Positions 8,001 to 14,723 of a DNA stretch of 51,044 nucleotides are shown here, one piece after another. Origin of the DNA: an uncultured Oscillospiraceae bacterium. Lineage in GTDB: Bacteria; Bacillota; Clostridia; Oscillospirales; Ruminococcaceae. Below the pieces are notes generated by a model. The model made no database searches and was not told the DNA's origin. It was given only the letters and a program-made list of their open reading frames with translations. Made by a program: the position numbers and the translations under genes. Position 1 is the first letter of the stretch. Each line of letters opens with the position of its first letter. Location of the stretch: contig CANNTZ010000011.1 in the NCBI GenBank assembly GCA_947522735.1, positions 1-51,044 on the forward strand, in the 5' to 3' direction.

Positions 8001-8945
8001 ATGATAATTGCCATTGACGGCGGAACCACCAACACCCGCCTCACGCTTATCGCCTCCGGCCGCGTCATTGGACGCGTGAAGCGCCGCGCGGGCGCGCGGG
8101 ACGGCGGCAACGGCGGTAACGCGGCTCTTGCAGAGGCCGTCAAGAGCGGGATTGACGAGCTGCTCGGCAGCTGCGGCGTCACCGAAGGGGATGTGCGCCT
8201 CATAGCACTCTCCGGCATGATCGGCAGCGAGACGGGGCTTGCCTGCGTGCCGCACATCGTCGCCCCCGCCGGGACGGAGGAGCTGCGCGCCGCGGTTTCA
8301 GTCCGGCGGATGCCGGAGATATCGCCGCTCCCGTTCGCGTTTATCCCCGGCGTAAAAACCTTCTCGGATCCGGCCAATGCGCCGCTCGAAGCGATGGACG
8401 TCATGCGCGGAGAGGAGACGGAGCTTGCCGGGATACTCTCGCGGTTCGGCACGGGACGGCGTGTCACGGCGGTCATGCCCGGCTCGCACCTCAAGATAGT
8501 CGATATCGACGAGAGGGGCCGTATCTGCGCCTTTCGCACCTCGCTTTCGGGCGAGCTTTCCCGCGCGGCGGCGGAGAACACCATATTGCGCCAGTCTCTC
8601 GGGGAGGTCTTTCCGCGCGTCGCCGACGGGGAATATCTGCGCCGCGGCTTTGACTACGCTTGCGAGCACGGCGTCAACGAGGCGCTGTTCAAGGTGCGCA
8701 TACAGGCCAATTTTGTCCGCGCCGCGTCGCCGGAGCAGCTCTACGCCTTTCTTATGGGCGCGGTGCTGCGCGATGACGTGCGCTCGATACTTTCGACTGG
8801 CGGCCATATCGTCGTCGCCGGAAGCGACCCCTTCCGCTCGGCGCTGCGGGAGCTGCTTGGCGGTGCGGCCGCAATAGACGACGGGCTTGCCGAAAACGCC
8901 GCGGCAATCGGCGCGGAGCTGATAACCCGCGGGCTTCCGGAATAA
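8001..8945 (+). CDS. dgoK: 2-keto-3-deoxygalactonate kinase
   Basis: The 314-residue protein begins IIAIDGGTTNTRLTL, the phosphate-binding loop of the DGOK family. LSGMIGSETGLACVPHI and the VMPGSHLKIVDID region are also characteristic. It phosphorylates 2-keto-3-deoxygalactonate at O6, giving the substrate of the aldolase encoded just upstream. Together they give the lower half of the De Ley-Doudoroff route. The dehydratase that should make the keto acid is not in this operon; the nearest candidate is the enolase-superfamily gene at 41505. The start is ATG 8001 after a GTGAG site. Confidence 0.92.
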   Translation: MIIAIDGGTTNTRLTLIASGRVIGRVKRRAGARDGGNGGNAALAEAVKSGIDELLGSCGVTEGDVRLIALSGMIGSETGLACVPHIVAPAGTEELRAAVSVRRMPEISPLPFAFIPGVKTFSDPANAPLEAMDVMRGEETELAGILSRFGTGRRVTAVMPGSHLKIVDIDERGRICAFRTSLSGELSRAAAENTILRQSLGEVFPRVADGEYLRRGFDYACEHGVNEALFKVRIQANFVRAASPEQLYAFLMGAVLRDDVRSILSTGGHIVVAGSDPFRSALRELLGGAAAIDDGLAENAAAIGAELITRGLPE

Positions 8946-9031
8946 AGTATTTGCCGGGCGGCGCTGACTTATCGTCCGGGCGGGGCGGCGTTAAGAGACG
9001 GCGGCAGTAAAACGCAAACGGGAGGGAAACG

Positions 9032-9850
9032 ATGAGGAGAAGATTGACAAAGACAGTCCGGGCACTGTTTGCGGGCAGAGCCGAGCCGCTGGAGTTTGAA
9101 GCGTTTGCACTTGTGGAATACGGCGCCGCAGCCGGCTCCACCGTCTATGAGGCGAAAAGAACGGACGGCGGCGTGCATTTGGAATACTGCTTTGACACGA
9201 GCGGATACAACGGAGGGGAAAAATACGTCTGCAACGCCATTGACGGCGGCGAGGAGACCTATCGCTCGCTCTCCGCGCTGCTCGGCAAATGCAGGGTGAA
9301 GCGATGGGACGGATACAAGGGCGTCAACCGCCTTGCGCTCGACGGCGGCGGCTTTTTTTTCGACTGCGTCCTGGCGGACGGGAGCAGCATCAGCGCAAGG
9401 GGCTCCAACGCGAGGCCCGGAAATTACGGCGCCTTCAGGCGCGCGCTGACAGAGCTGCTTGCATATGGAACCGTCTCCGATACCGTCTTTGAGGGCAGGG
9501 GCTTTCGCTGCAGGCTGCCGGAGTCGTGGGCCGGCAGGATGCGGATATTCTATTCGGTATCGCACATCGTCTTTCAGAGCGACTTGGACGGCCGCGCCCT
9601 GCCTTATCTCATCATCGATGACGGCATCGAGCAGCCCGGCGGCGGCGCGCTCGCGATAGGCGTTCTTCGCGCCGAGGGCAAAAACGACCGTTATCTCTGT
9701 CTGCGAGCCTTCGAGGGGCTTGACGATTGTGCGGAGAGGATGAGCGAGGAGCAGCGCGCCATGCACGAGACACTGGCCGAGGACATCCGGCGCATCGCTC
9801 AGACGCTGGAGGGCTGCGGCGGCTATACGCTGGAGCGGCTCGACGGCTGA
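9032..9850 (+). CDS. Unrecognised 272-residue protein
   Basis: I do not recognise a named family. The protein is probably cytosolic: no signal peptide and no membrane segment. A central block (WDGYKG, LDGGGFFFDCVLADGS, ARGSNARPGNYGAF) has the W-x-G, D-G, D-G-x-x-I, P-x-N-Y pattern seen in many clostridial hypothetical proteins. The C-terminus is a charged helix (~230-265). It has a strong GGGAGGG ribosome site and follows dgoK by 86 nt without a clear terminator between, so it may be cotranscribed with the dgo genes or expressed independently. Confidence 0.75.
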   Translation: MRRRLTKTVRALFAGRAEPLEFEAFALVEYGAAAGSTVYEAKRTDGGVHLEYCFDTSGYNGGEKYVCNAIDGGEETYRSLSALLGKCRVKRWDGYKGVNRLALDGGGFFFDCVLADGSSISARGSNARPGNYGAFRRALTELLAYGTVSDTVFEGRGFRCRLPESWAGRMRIFYSVSHIVFQSDLDGRALPYLIIDDGIEQPGGGALAIGVLRAEGKNDRYLCLRAFEGLDDCAERMSEEQRAMHETLAEDIRRIAQTLEGCGGYTLERLDG

Positions 9851-9871
9851 GAGGAGCAAATCGCGAAAAAA

Positions 9872-9928
9872 CAAATTAAAAACGGACGGCCCGGTCTGCG
9901 TCATCGTTGATACAGGCAGAGCCGTCCG
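9872..9928 (-). terminator. Rho-independent terminator, minus strand
   Basis: CGGACGGC (9883-9890) pairs perfectly with GCCGTCCG (9921-9928), with a second TCTGC/GCAGA stem inside. Read on the minus strand the hairpin is followed by TTTTTAATTTG. It would end transcripts coming from the decayed genes at 10.0-10.7 kb. Confidence 0.7.
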
Positions 9929-9961
9929 CGTTGCGTCATCAGGCTTTCGGCATGAGAAATC

Positions 9962-9987
9962 GCGTCCCGCGGGACGCTTATTTTTTT
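9962..9987 (+). terminator. Rho-independent terminator, plus strand, end of dgo region
   Basis: GCGTCC and GGACGC form a stem around a CGCG loop, followed by TTATTTTTTT. It is placed to stop the transcript of the gene ending at 9850. Confidence 0.75.
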
Positions 9988-10008
9988 AGGCTCATCGCTC
10001 GCGCGGCG

Positions 10009-10380
10009 TCACGGCGCAATGCTGAAGGTGCGGATGAGCCGCTTGTCGTTGAAGCTGATCCGTTCGGATACCTCGACGGTGATATCGGTCGTGGGGTCGT
10101 CGTTGTCGGTGAAGCTGTATTTCACGATGACGGCCGGCTTTCACTCGCAATCCTCGGCAAGACGGCAGTTGTCGATTACGACGGAATATTTGCCGAGAGC
10201 TTTTTCGCCCTGCTTTGAGGACCGGGATTTTTCGGATCCGGACGAGCCCTGTGCGTCCGGGGCGGACGAGCTCGACGGGCCGGAGGAGCCGGAGGCTGCG
10301 GCAAGCACCACAAATACTGCGGCCAAAGCCGGACGCAGCGCTGTTATAACGATTTTTCCGTTGCTTTTCCCTGCTCTCTT
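10009..10380 (-). pseudogene. Decayed DUF5067-like lipoprotein gene with a Gly-to-stop change
   Basis: Reading minus from 10380, the frame gives a signal-peptide-like stretch (ALAAVFVVLAAASG), a Ser/Gly/Pro-rich linker, then KALGKYSVVIDNCRLAEDCE, a TGA at 10143-10141, and KPAVIVKYSFTDNDDPTTD to a second TGA at 10011. Related proteins have E-G-K-P-A-V at this point, so the TGA stands where GGA (Gly) is expected. No ATG or GTG opens the frame (only a TTG at 10326), and the lipobox Cys position reads Ser. Start, lipobox and mid-gene stop are all damaged, so I call it a pseudogene. The family assignment is from memory of the pattern. Confidence 0.65.
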
Positions 10381-10746
10381 TTATTATTTTTATTCCGGTC
10401 ACGGCAAAAGCCGCAACGAAGCACATCAGACAATCAACGGATTCAAGGGCCCCTCCTGCCACCCTGCAAGCTGAAAAAGCTCCCGGCCGCAGCCTGTGAG
10501 CGCCGTAAACACGGACAGGGGAATTGAGGGGAGCAGAACCGCATGCAGCGCGCAGCAAAGGCTGAACGCCCAAAATAAATCCGGAAGATTGAAGAACGCG
10601 CAGTCCATATCCGCGTAAAGCAACGCCTGTCCGCCGAATATTCCCAATATCAGGTGGAGGTACGTCCCGCTCCGCAGAGTCAGATAGAGAGCCAAGCCCA
10701 ACAAAAGCCCCGACAGGGATAACGGAATATAAAACGAACGCTTCAT
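10352..10746 (-). pseudogene. Frameshifted small membrane protein gene
   Basis: ATG 10746 opens a frame with three to four hydrophobic segments (SGLLLGLALYLTL, LPDLFWAFSLCCALHAVLL) and a conserved-looking GRELFQLAGWQEG. That frame then stops within eight codons. In the next frame the sequence continues naturally as LESVDCLMCFVAAFAVTGIKIIK, the usual last helix of such VanZ-like or DUF2809-like proteins. One base is missing near 10450 (GAG-GGG-CC before CTT-GAA). The original stop is unclear because the second frame runs on into the neighbouring decayed gene. A frame extended to TTG 10782 lies in the promoter and is not favoured. Confidence 0.65.
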
Positions 10747-10752
10747 GAAACT

Positions 10753-10782
10753 GTTATAGTCATAATTATGACGATTGTCCAA
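10753..10782 (-). promoter_or_regulatory. Promoter with a perfect palindrome in its spacer
   Basis: On the minus strand the -35 is TTGGAC (10782-10777), the spacer is 18 nt and the -10 is TATAAC (10758-10753). GTCATAATTATGAC at 10759-10772 is a perfect 14-bp palindrome inside the spacer, a classic repressor position. Transcription would begin at about 10746, exactly at the ATG of the damaged membrane gene, so the messenger would be leaderless. Confidence 0.5.
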
Positions 10783-11071
10783 GCATGTGATTACATTTTA
10801 TCATTAAAATAAAAGGACAGGGGAAAGCTATTCTCCGTTTTGGAACACGCCGAAAAGCAGGAGCGTGACGACATGTGCGCTGATAAACCGGCACAATATC
10901 AGCAGCGCCACAATAGACCGCATCAAAAAGGGCGGCGGGATAAGCGCGATAAAGATAGACGCTTTCTGCCGCATATTGGACTGCCGCGCGGAGGAGATAA
11001 TCGAATATTTACCGGACGAGCAGCATCGCCCCGCCGCAGACTGACAGAGCCGCGGTGGGGCGATGCGTTTT
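10783..11071. other. Region without a convincing gene
   Basis: About 290 bp. On the minus strand a 48-codon frame from ATG 10974 to 10828 encodes a hydrophobic stretch (FLMRSIVALLILCRFI) but has no ribosome site; it may be a gene remnant. On the plus strand TTGTCC (10775-10780), 18 nt and TATCAT form a possible promoter, and the strong terminator at 11023-11073 points the same way. A short plus-strand RNA is therefore possible, but no product can be named. Confidence 0.3.
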
Positions 11072-11073
11072 TT
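11023..11073 (+). terminator. Strong hairpin with T-run on the plus strand
   Basis: GCATCGCCCCGCCGC (11023-11037) pairs with GCGGTGGGGCGATGC (11052-11066) with one G-T step, followed by TTTTTT at 11068-11073. The T-run is on the plus strand although the nearest gene (spmB, stop at 11072) is on the minus strand. It may still act as a 3' hairpin for spmB. Confidence 0.6.
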
Positions 11074-11596
11074 ATCCGCCAAGAAACAGCCGCACCGCAA
11101 GCGCGCTCATGACAAAGCTGACGGCGTCGGCGAAGAGCGACGCGCCGAGGGCGTAGCGGGTGTTCCCGGCGTGGGTGGAGCCGAAGTAGAGCGCGAGGGT
11201 GTAGAAGGTCGTCTCGGTCGAGCCGGTCATGACGGCGGCGACGCGCCCGGCAAAGCTGTCCGCGCCGTTTTCGGCTACGATGTCACTCAGTATCGCAACG
11301 GCTCCGCTGCCCGAGACCGGACGCAGCAGCGCGAGCGGCGCGACCTCCCGAGGTATTCCGACCGCCTCGAGCACCGGCGCCAGAAGCCCGGTCAGCAGCT
11401 CCAATGCGCCGGAGGCCCGCAGCATGGCAATGGCCGTCATGAGTATTATCAGCGGCGGTATCATCCGAGCAACTACGCCAAGGCCCTCCGCCGCGCCCTC
11501 GACAAACGCGGAGAATACGTCCGCCCGCTTTATCGCGGCGCAGACAAATACGACGAGGATGAGCGCCGGGATTATGTATCCGCTCCAGCCGCTCAT
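11072..11596 (-). CDS. spmB: Spore maturation protein B
   Basis: This 174-residue membrane protein matches SpmB in length and layout. MIPPLIILMTAIAMLRASG, LLRPVSGSGAVAILSDI and MTGSTETTFYTLALYFGS are family blocks of this nucleoside-recognition (Gate) domain. In Bacillus, SpmA and SpmB act in the mother cell and are needed for full spore core dehydration and heat resistance. It starts 3 nt after the spmA stop, so the two are translated together. Its presence says the organism forms spores. Confidence 0.95.
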   Translation of the reverse strand: MSGWSGYIIPALILVVFVCAAIKRADVFSAFVEGAAEGLGVVARMIPPLIILMTAIAMLRASGALELLTGLLAPVLEAVGIPREVAPLALLRPVSGSGAVAILSDIVAENGADSFAGRVAAVMTGSTETTFYTLALYFGSTHAGNTRYALGASLFADAVSFVMSALAVRLFLGG

Positions 11597-11599
11597 CGC

Positions 11600-12226
11600 T
11601 CACGCCGCCCTTCCGCGGGGGCTTTGCGCCAGCCTTTTCCCGCGTTCGCGGGATATCCCGGCGAGCAGCAGCGCCATTGCGATGCCCGACGCAAGCGACG
11701 CCGCCGAGGTCAGCCAAACGGCGGGTAGTATATCCAACGGCGCCGCCGAGCCCGCCGCAAGGCGTATAGCCGAAACGGACGCAGGCGGCACAAGCTGAAG
11801 CGCCGCGGAATTTATCACCGCAAAGAGTATCATCTGGTCGCTGGCGCGCTTTGAACAGCCGTTCAGGCGGTCAAGCTCCTCCATAGCCCGCAGGCCGAAC
11901 GGCGTCGCCGCGTTGCCAAGCCCCAGCAGATTGGAGGTCACGTTCAGAGATATCGCTCTCATCGCCGCGCTTTCGCGCCCGACATTCCTGAACAGCGGCC
12001 CGATCAGCCTGTATACCGCTCCGCTGAGCTTTTCGGTGATCCCCGCCCTGTCGGCAACCTTCATCACTCCGCTCCACAGGCACACCGCTCCGGCAAGCTC
12101 AAAGCACAGCTTCACCGCCTGAGAGCAGCCGCCAAGCGCCGCCGCCGATACCTCGTCCATGCGCCCGCCCGCCGCGCCGAGGATAATCGCGGCGGCAAGC
12201 ATTGCGATAATGACCCAGGTCATCAT
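11600..12226 (-). CDS. spmA: Spore maturation protein A
   Basis: This 208-residue membrane protein starts MMTWVIIAMLAAAIILG at ATG 12226 after an AAGGGAGCGG site; longer frames upstream overlap the previous gene and are not used. The blocks AISLNVTSNLLGLGNAATPFGLRAMEEL and ASDQMILFAVINSAALQLVPP are diagnostic of SpmA. The partner SpmB follows 3 nt later. The gene lies 92 nt after the glycosyltransferase gene at 12319, and that gap contains a sigma-E-like promoter, so it may be transcribed separately during sporulation as well as by read-through. Confidence 0.95.
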   Translation of the reverse strand: MMTWVIIAMLAAAIILGAAGGRMDEVSAAALGGCSQAVKLCFELAGAVCLWSGVMKVADRAGITEKLSGAVYRLIGPLFRNVGRESAAMRAISLNVTSNLLGLGNAATPFGLRAMEELDRLNGCSKRASDQMILFAVINSAALQLVPPASVSAIRLAAGSAAPLDILPAVWLTSAASLASGIAMALLLAGISRERGKRLAQSPRGRAA

Positions 12227-12250
12227 ACTATCCGCTCCCTTCAAAGCCGT

Positions 12251-12280
12251 TGGATATGCTGTCCTGCTAAAAGCATATGC
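12251..12280 (-). promoter_or_regulatory. Possible sigma-E promoter for spmAB
   Basis: On the minus strand GCATATG (12280-12274), a 15-nt spacer and CATATCCA (12258-12251) resemble the mother-cell sigma-E pattern (KMATATT, 14-15 nt, CATACANT). The -35 fits six of seven positions; the -10 only the CATA core. It lies 25 nt before the spmA start. spmAB is sigma-E dependent in Bacillus. Confidence 0.35.
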
Positions 12281-12318
12281 GCGGCAGGCCGCGTTAAGTA
12301 TTACCGCCGCACCGCATA

Positions 12319-13575
12319 TCAGTCCGGCGGAACAGCCGCGTCGAGCAGCCTGCGGGCAAGCGCCGCCCAGGTGTTGTGCGCGAGCACATATTCGCGCCCG
12401 CGCTCCCCAAGCCGCGTCAGCGTCTCCTCCGGAAGCTCCGCAAGCGCCGCAGCAGCCCGCGCTATGGCGGCGGAGTCCTCCGGCGGAACCGTCACGCCGC
12501 ACCCGCTCTCCTCCACCACGTTGAACGGCGCTTCCATCCCGCAGATCACCGGACGCGCCGCGAGCATATAGTCATAGAGCTTGTTCATTCCCACGCCGTA
12601 GCGGTAAAGCTCGCTGCGCCGCAGCCCTGCGTAGAGACATCCGGCATGACTCAGCAGCTCCTGAACGCCGTCCTTCTCCACTGCGTCGAAGAAGAACACC
12701 TTTCCCTCGCGCGTCAGTCCCTCCTGCTCGGCCAGCTTTTTCAGCCGCGCACGGTCAAGACCGTTGCCTACAAGCACAAACGCCGCGTTTTTAACAAGCC
12801 GTGCCGCCCAGATAAACTCGTCCAGCGCGTTCGCAGCCGCAAAGCCGCCGAGATACATCACGACAAACTTTCCACTGCTTTTCAGCTTTTCAACGGCGCT
12901 TATCAACGAGCGGCAGTATGCCGAGGGCTCGCGGTGTCCTGCGATATCCTCCGGCTCCACGCCGTTCGGAACATATACGAGCTTTTTTATTGCCTCGCCG
13001 CCGCAGCGCCTACCGCGCAGGAATACGTCCGCGTGCGAGAGCAGCGATACGATGGTGTCGCTGCTTTTGCAGGCACAGTCCACTGCGGCGTTCATCACGA
13101 GCGTCGCGCATTTTTCAGCTATCCATGGCAGATCCTGTAGGCTCAGGCTGTCCGGATAGACGTCGTGTATCTCCCACACCAGACGCGCGCCGCACATTTT
13201 CGCGATGCGCCGCGCCGGGTAAATATCCATCGGATAGGTCGAGGAGGCAATCACGATATCCGGGCGGAACCCCAGCGCTATCCTGCGCGAAATGCGCCGC
13301 AGCCCGCGCAGAAAGGCCAGAAGGTTGCGCGCGCGCAAAAGGCCGTTGCCGGTGTATTCCGGCGTCCTGATGAAGATGAAATCCACGCCGTCCACCCGCC
13401 GCGCCTGCGCGGGCCCTGCCGCCGCCGCGTTGACCTGCCGCAGATGGGAATAGTCCGCGGCGGCGATTGTCACGATGTGCCCCATTTGCTGCCACTGCCG
13501 CGCGAGATAATACGGCCTGAACTCCATCCCAAGCGAGCGGCTGCCCGCGTAGTGGTCGATGATAAATATGTTCAC
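12319..13575 (-). CDS. GT4-family glycosyltransferase (WbuB-like)
   Basis: This 418-residue GT-B enzyme begins MNIFIIDHYAGSRSLGMEFRPYYLARQW, as in WbuB-type transferases that act on undecaprenyl-linked glycans. The C-terminal nucleotide-sugar domain contains FVVMYLGGFAAANALD and a binding loop around MNKLYDYMLAARPVICG. It should transfer a sugar from a nucleotide donor on the cytosolic face of the membrane. Its start overlaps the stop of the upstream transferase by 4 nt (ATGA), so it is the last gene of the four-gene polysaccharide operon. Donor and acceptor cannot be read from sequence. Confidence 0.88.
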   Translation of the reverse strand: MNIFIIDHYAGSRSLGMEFRPYYLARQWQQMGHIVTIAAADYSHLRQVNAAAAGPAQARRVDGVDFIFIRTPEYTGNGLLRARNLLAFLRGLRRISRRIALGFRPDIVIASSTYPMDIYPARRIAKMCGARLVWEIHDVYPDSLSLQDLPWIAEKCATLVMNAAVDCACKSSDTIVSLLSHADVFLRGRRCGGEAIKKLVYVPNGVEPEDIAGHREPSAYCRSLISAVEKLKSSGKFVVMYLGGFAAANALDEFIWAARLVKNAAFVLVGNGLDRARLKKLAEQEGLTREGKVFFFDAVEKDGVQELLSHAGCLYAGLRRSELYRYGVGMNKLYDYMLAARPVICGMEAPFNVVEESGCGVTVPPEDSAAIARAAAALAELPEETLTRLGERGREYVLAHNTWAALARRLLDAAVPPD

Positions 13576-14723
13576 AGTTTCTCCATCGCCTCCATCAGCC
13601 TTTTGCTCTCTTTTTCCCAGCAGAACCGGACGAGCAGCTCCCGGCGCTCCGGTTCAGTGACGGCGTTTTTGCCGGAGGCGTTTTGGCGCAGCAGCTCGGC
13701 CGCGCGTCCGGCGTCCTCCGGAGAGATGAAATCCACGCAGTCAAGCCCTGCCGTGAGCCGACGCCAATACGGAAAATCGCTCGCGACAACTCTCAGCCCC
13801 GCCGCAAGATATTCAAACAGCTTGACAGGTATCGCCAGCGGATAGCCGCCCTCCGGACGCAGCAGGCACAGCCCCGTTGTGCAGCGTCCCAGCAGCCGCG
13901 CAACGTCCTTGCGCCCAAGTCTGCCGTAATAGCGGATGCAGCCGCTGCGGCGTCCGGCGCGTATGAGCTCCCTTGAGCGCGCGTCCTCGATATCTCCGGC
14001 GACGTGCAGCGTTATCCCGGACGTGCTCGCCGCGCGCGCCATCACGTCCATGCCTCGCCGCACCGATATCGTTCCGATATAGCACGCGCCGCCGCGCCGG
14101 GGGCCAGGCCGCAGCGCCGGATATTCCTCCGTGAGCGGGTAGTTTCGCACCACCGTTCCGCGCCCTCCGAGCTCCCGCTTTATTGCCGGAGAAGCGCAGA
14201 GCACTGCGTCAAAGCGCTTTGCCGCCGCGCGTATTAGAGCGTCCGCCAGAGCGGCTGCCGCCGGGCGCAGAGCCGCCGGTATCCAGTCCTTGGTGAGCGT
14301 CTGGCGTCCGAGCTGCTCGTGGATGTCGAGCACCGTGCGCCGTCCGAGCCGGCGCAGCAGCAGCCCCGCCGGGATAAGCTCCGGGTCGTGGAGGATGCAG
14401 ATGCGCGCGCCGCTTTGAAGCGCTGCCAGAAAATAGCCTGCCCAGCCTGCCGCGATGCGCCAAAGCCTGCTCCGCGGAGTCTTTATCCGCATATGCCCTA
14501 TCCCGTACCGGTCAAGCGCCGTTGTACCGCTGTGCTCTCCCGTTCCGGCAAGGCCCTCCGCGCCGTCATGCGCCAGCAGCAGCACGCGATACCGCCGCGC
14601 AAGCGTCCGGGCCTGACGGCAATATATCCGCGAGTCTCCGCGCGGATGTACCGACGTCATTATGCAGACATCGTACCGCCTGTTCCCGCCGGAGGCTTCA
14701 ACAGCCCTGTCCGATCTTTTCAT
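13572..14723 (-). CDS. GT4-family glycosyltransferase
   Basis: The 383-residue protein has a GT-B layout: N-terminal YDVCIMTSVHPRGDSRIYCRQARTL, then HDPELIPAGLLLRRLGRRTVLDIHE, then a C-terminal donor site with YPLAIPVKLFEYLAAGLRVVASDFP, where the two Glu-type positions bind the nucleotide sugar. ATG 14723 is chosen because AAGGAGG lies 11 nt upstream; longer in-frame starts lack a site. It overlaps the polymerase gene by 26 nt and the next transferase by 4 nt. It probably adds a sugar to the repeat unit exported by the flippase of this operon. Confidence 0.88.
   Translation of the reverse strand: MKRSDRAVEASGGNRRYDVCIMTSVHPRGDSRIYCRQARTLARRYRVLLLAHDGAEGLAGTGEHSGTTALDRYGIGHMRIKTPRSRLWRIAAGWAGYFLAALQSGARICILHDPELIPAGLLLRRLGRRTVLDIHEQLGRQTLTKDWIPAALRPAAAALADALIRAAAKRFDAVLCASPAIKRELGGRGTVVRNYPLTEEYPALRPGPRRGGACYIGTISVRRGMDVMARAASTSGITLHVAGDIEDARSRELIRAGRRSGCIRYYGRLGRKDVARLLGRCTTGLCLLRPEGGYPLAIPVKLFEYLAAGLRVVASDFPYWRRLTAGLDCVDFISPEDAGRAAELLRQNASGKNAVTEPERRELLVRFCWEKESKRLMEAMEKL

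Noticed and set aside
10141..10143. TGA read as glycine (genetic code 25)
   Set aside because: Many genes in the window end in TGA at their natural C-terminus, for example dgoA, recA and wzx, so TGA is a stop here.
10828..10974. A 48-codon hydrophobic minus-strand frame
   Set aside because: No ribosome site and no recognised family; described only as part of the gene-poor region.
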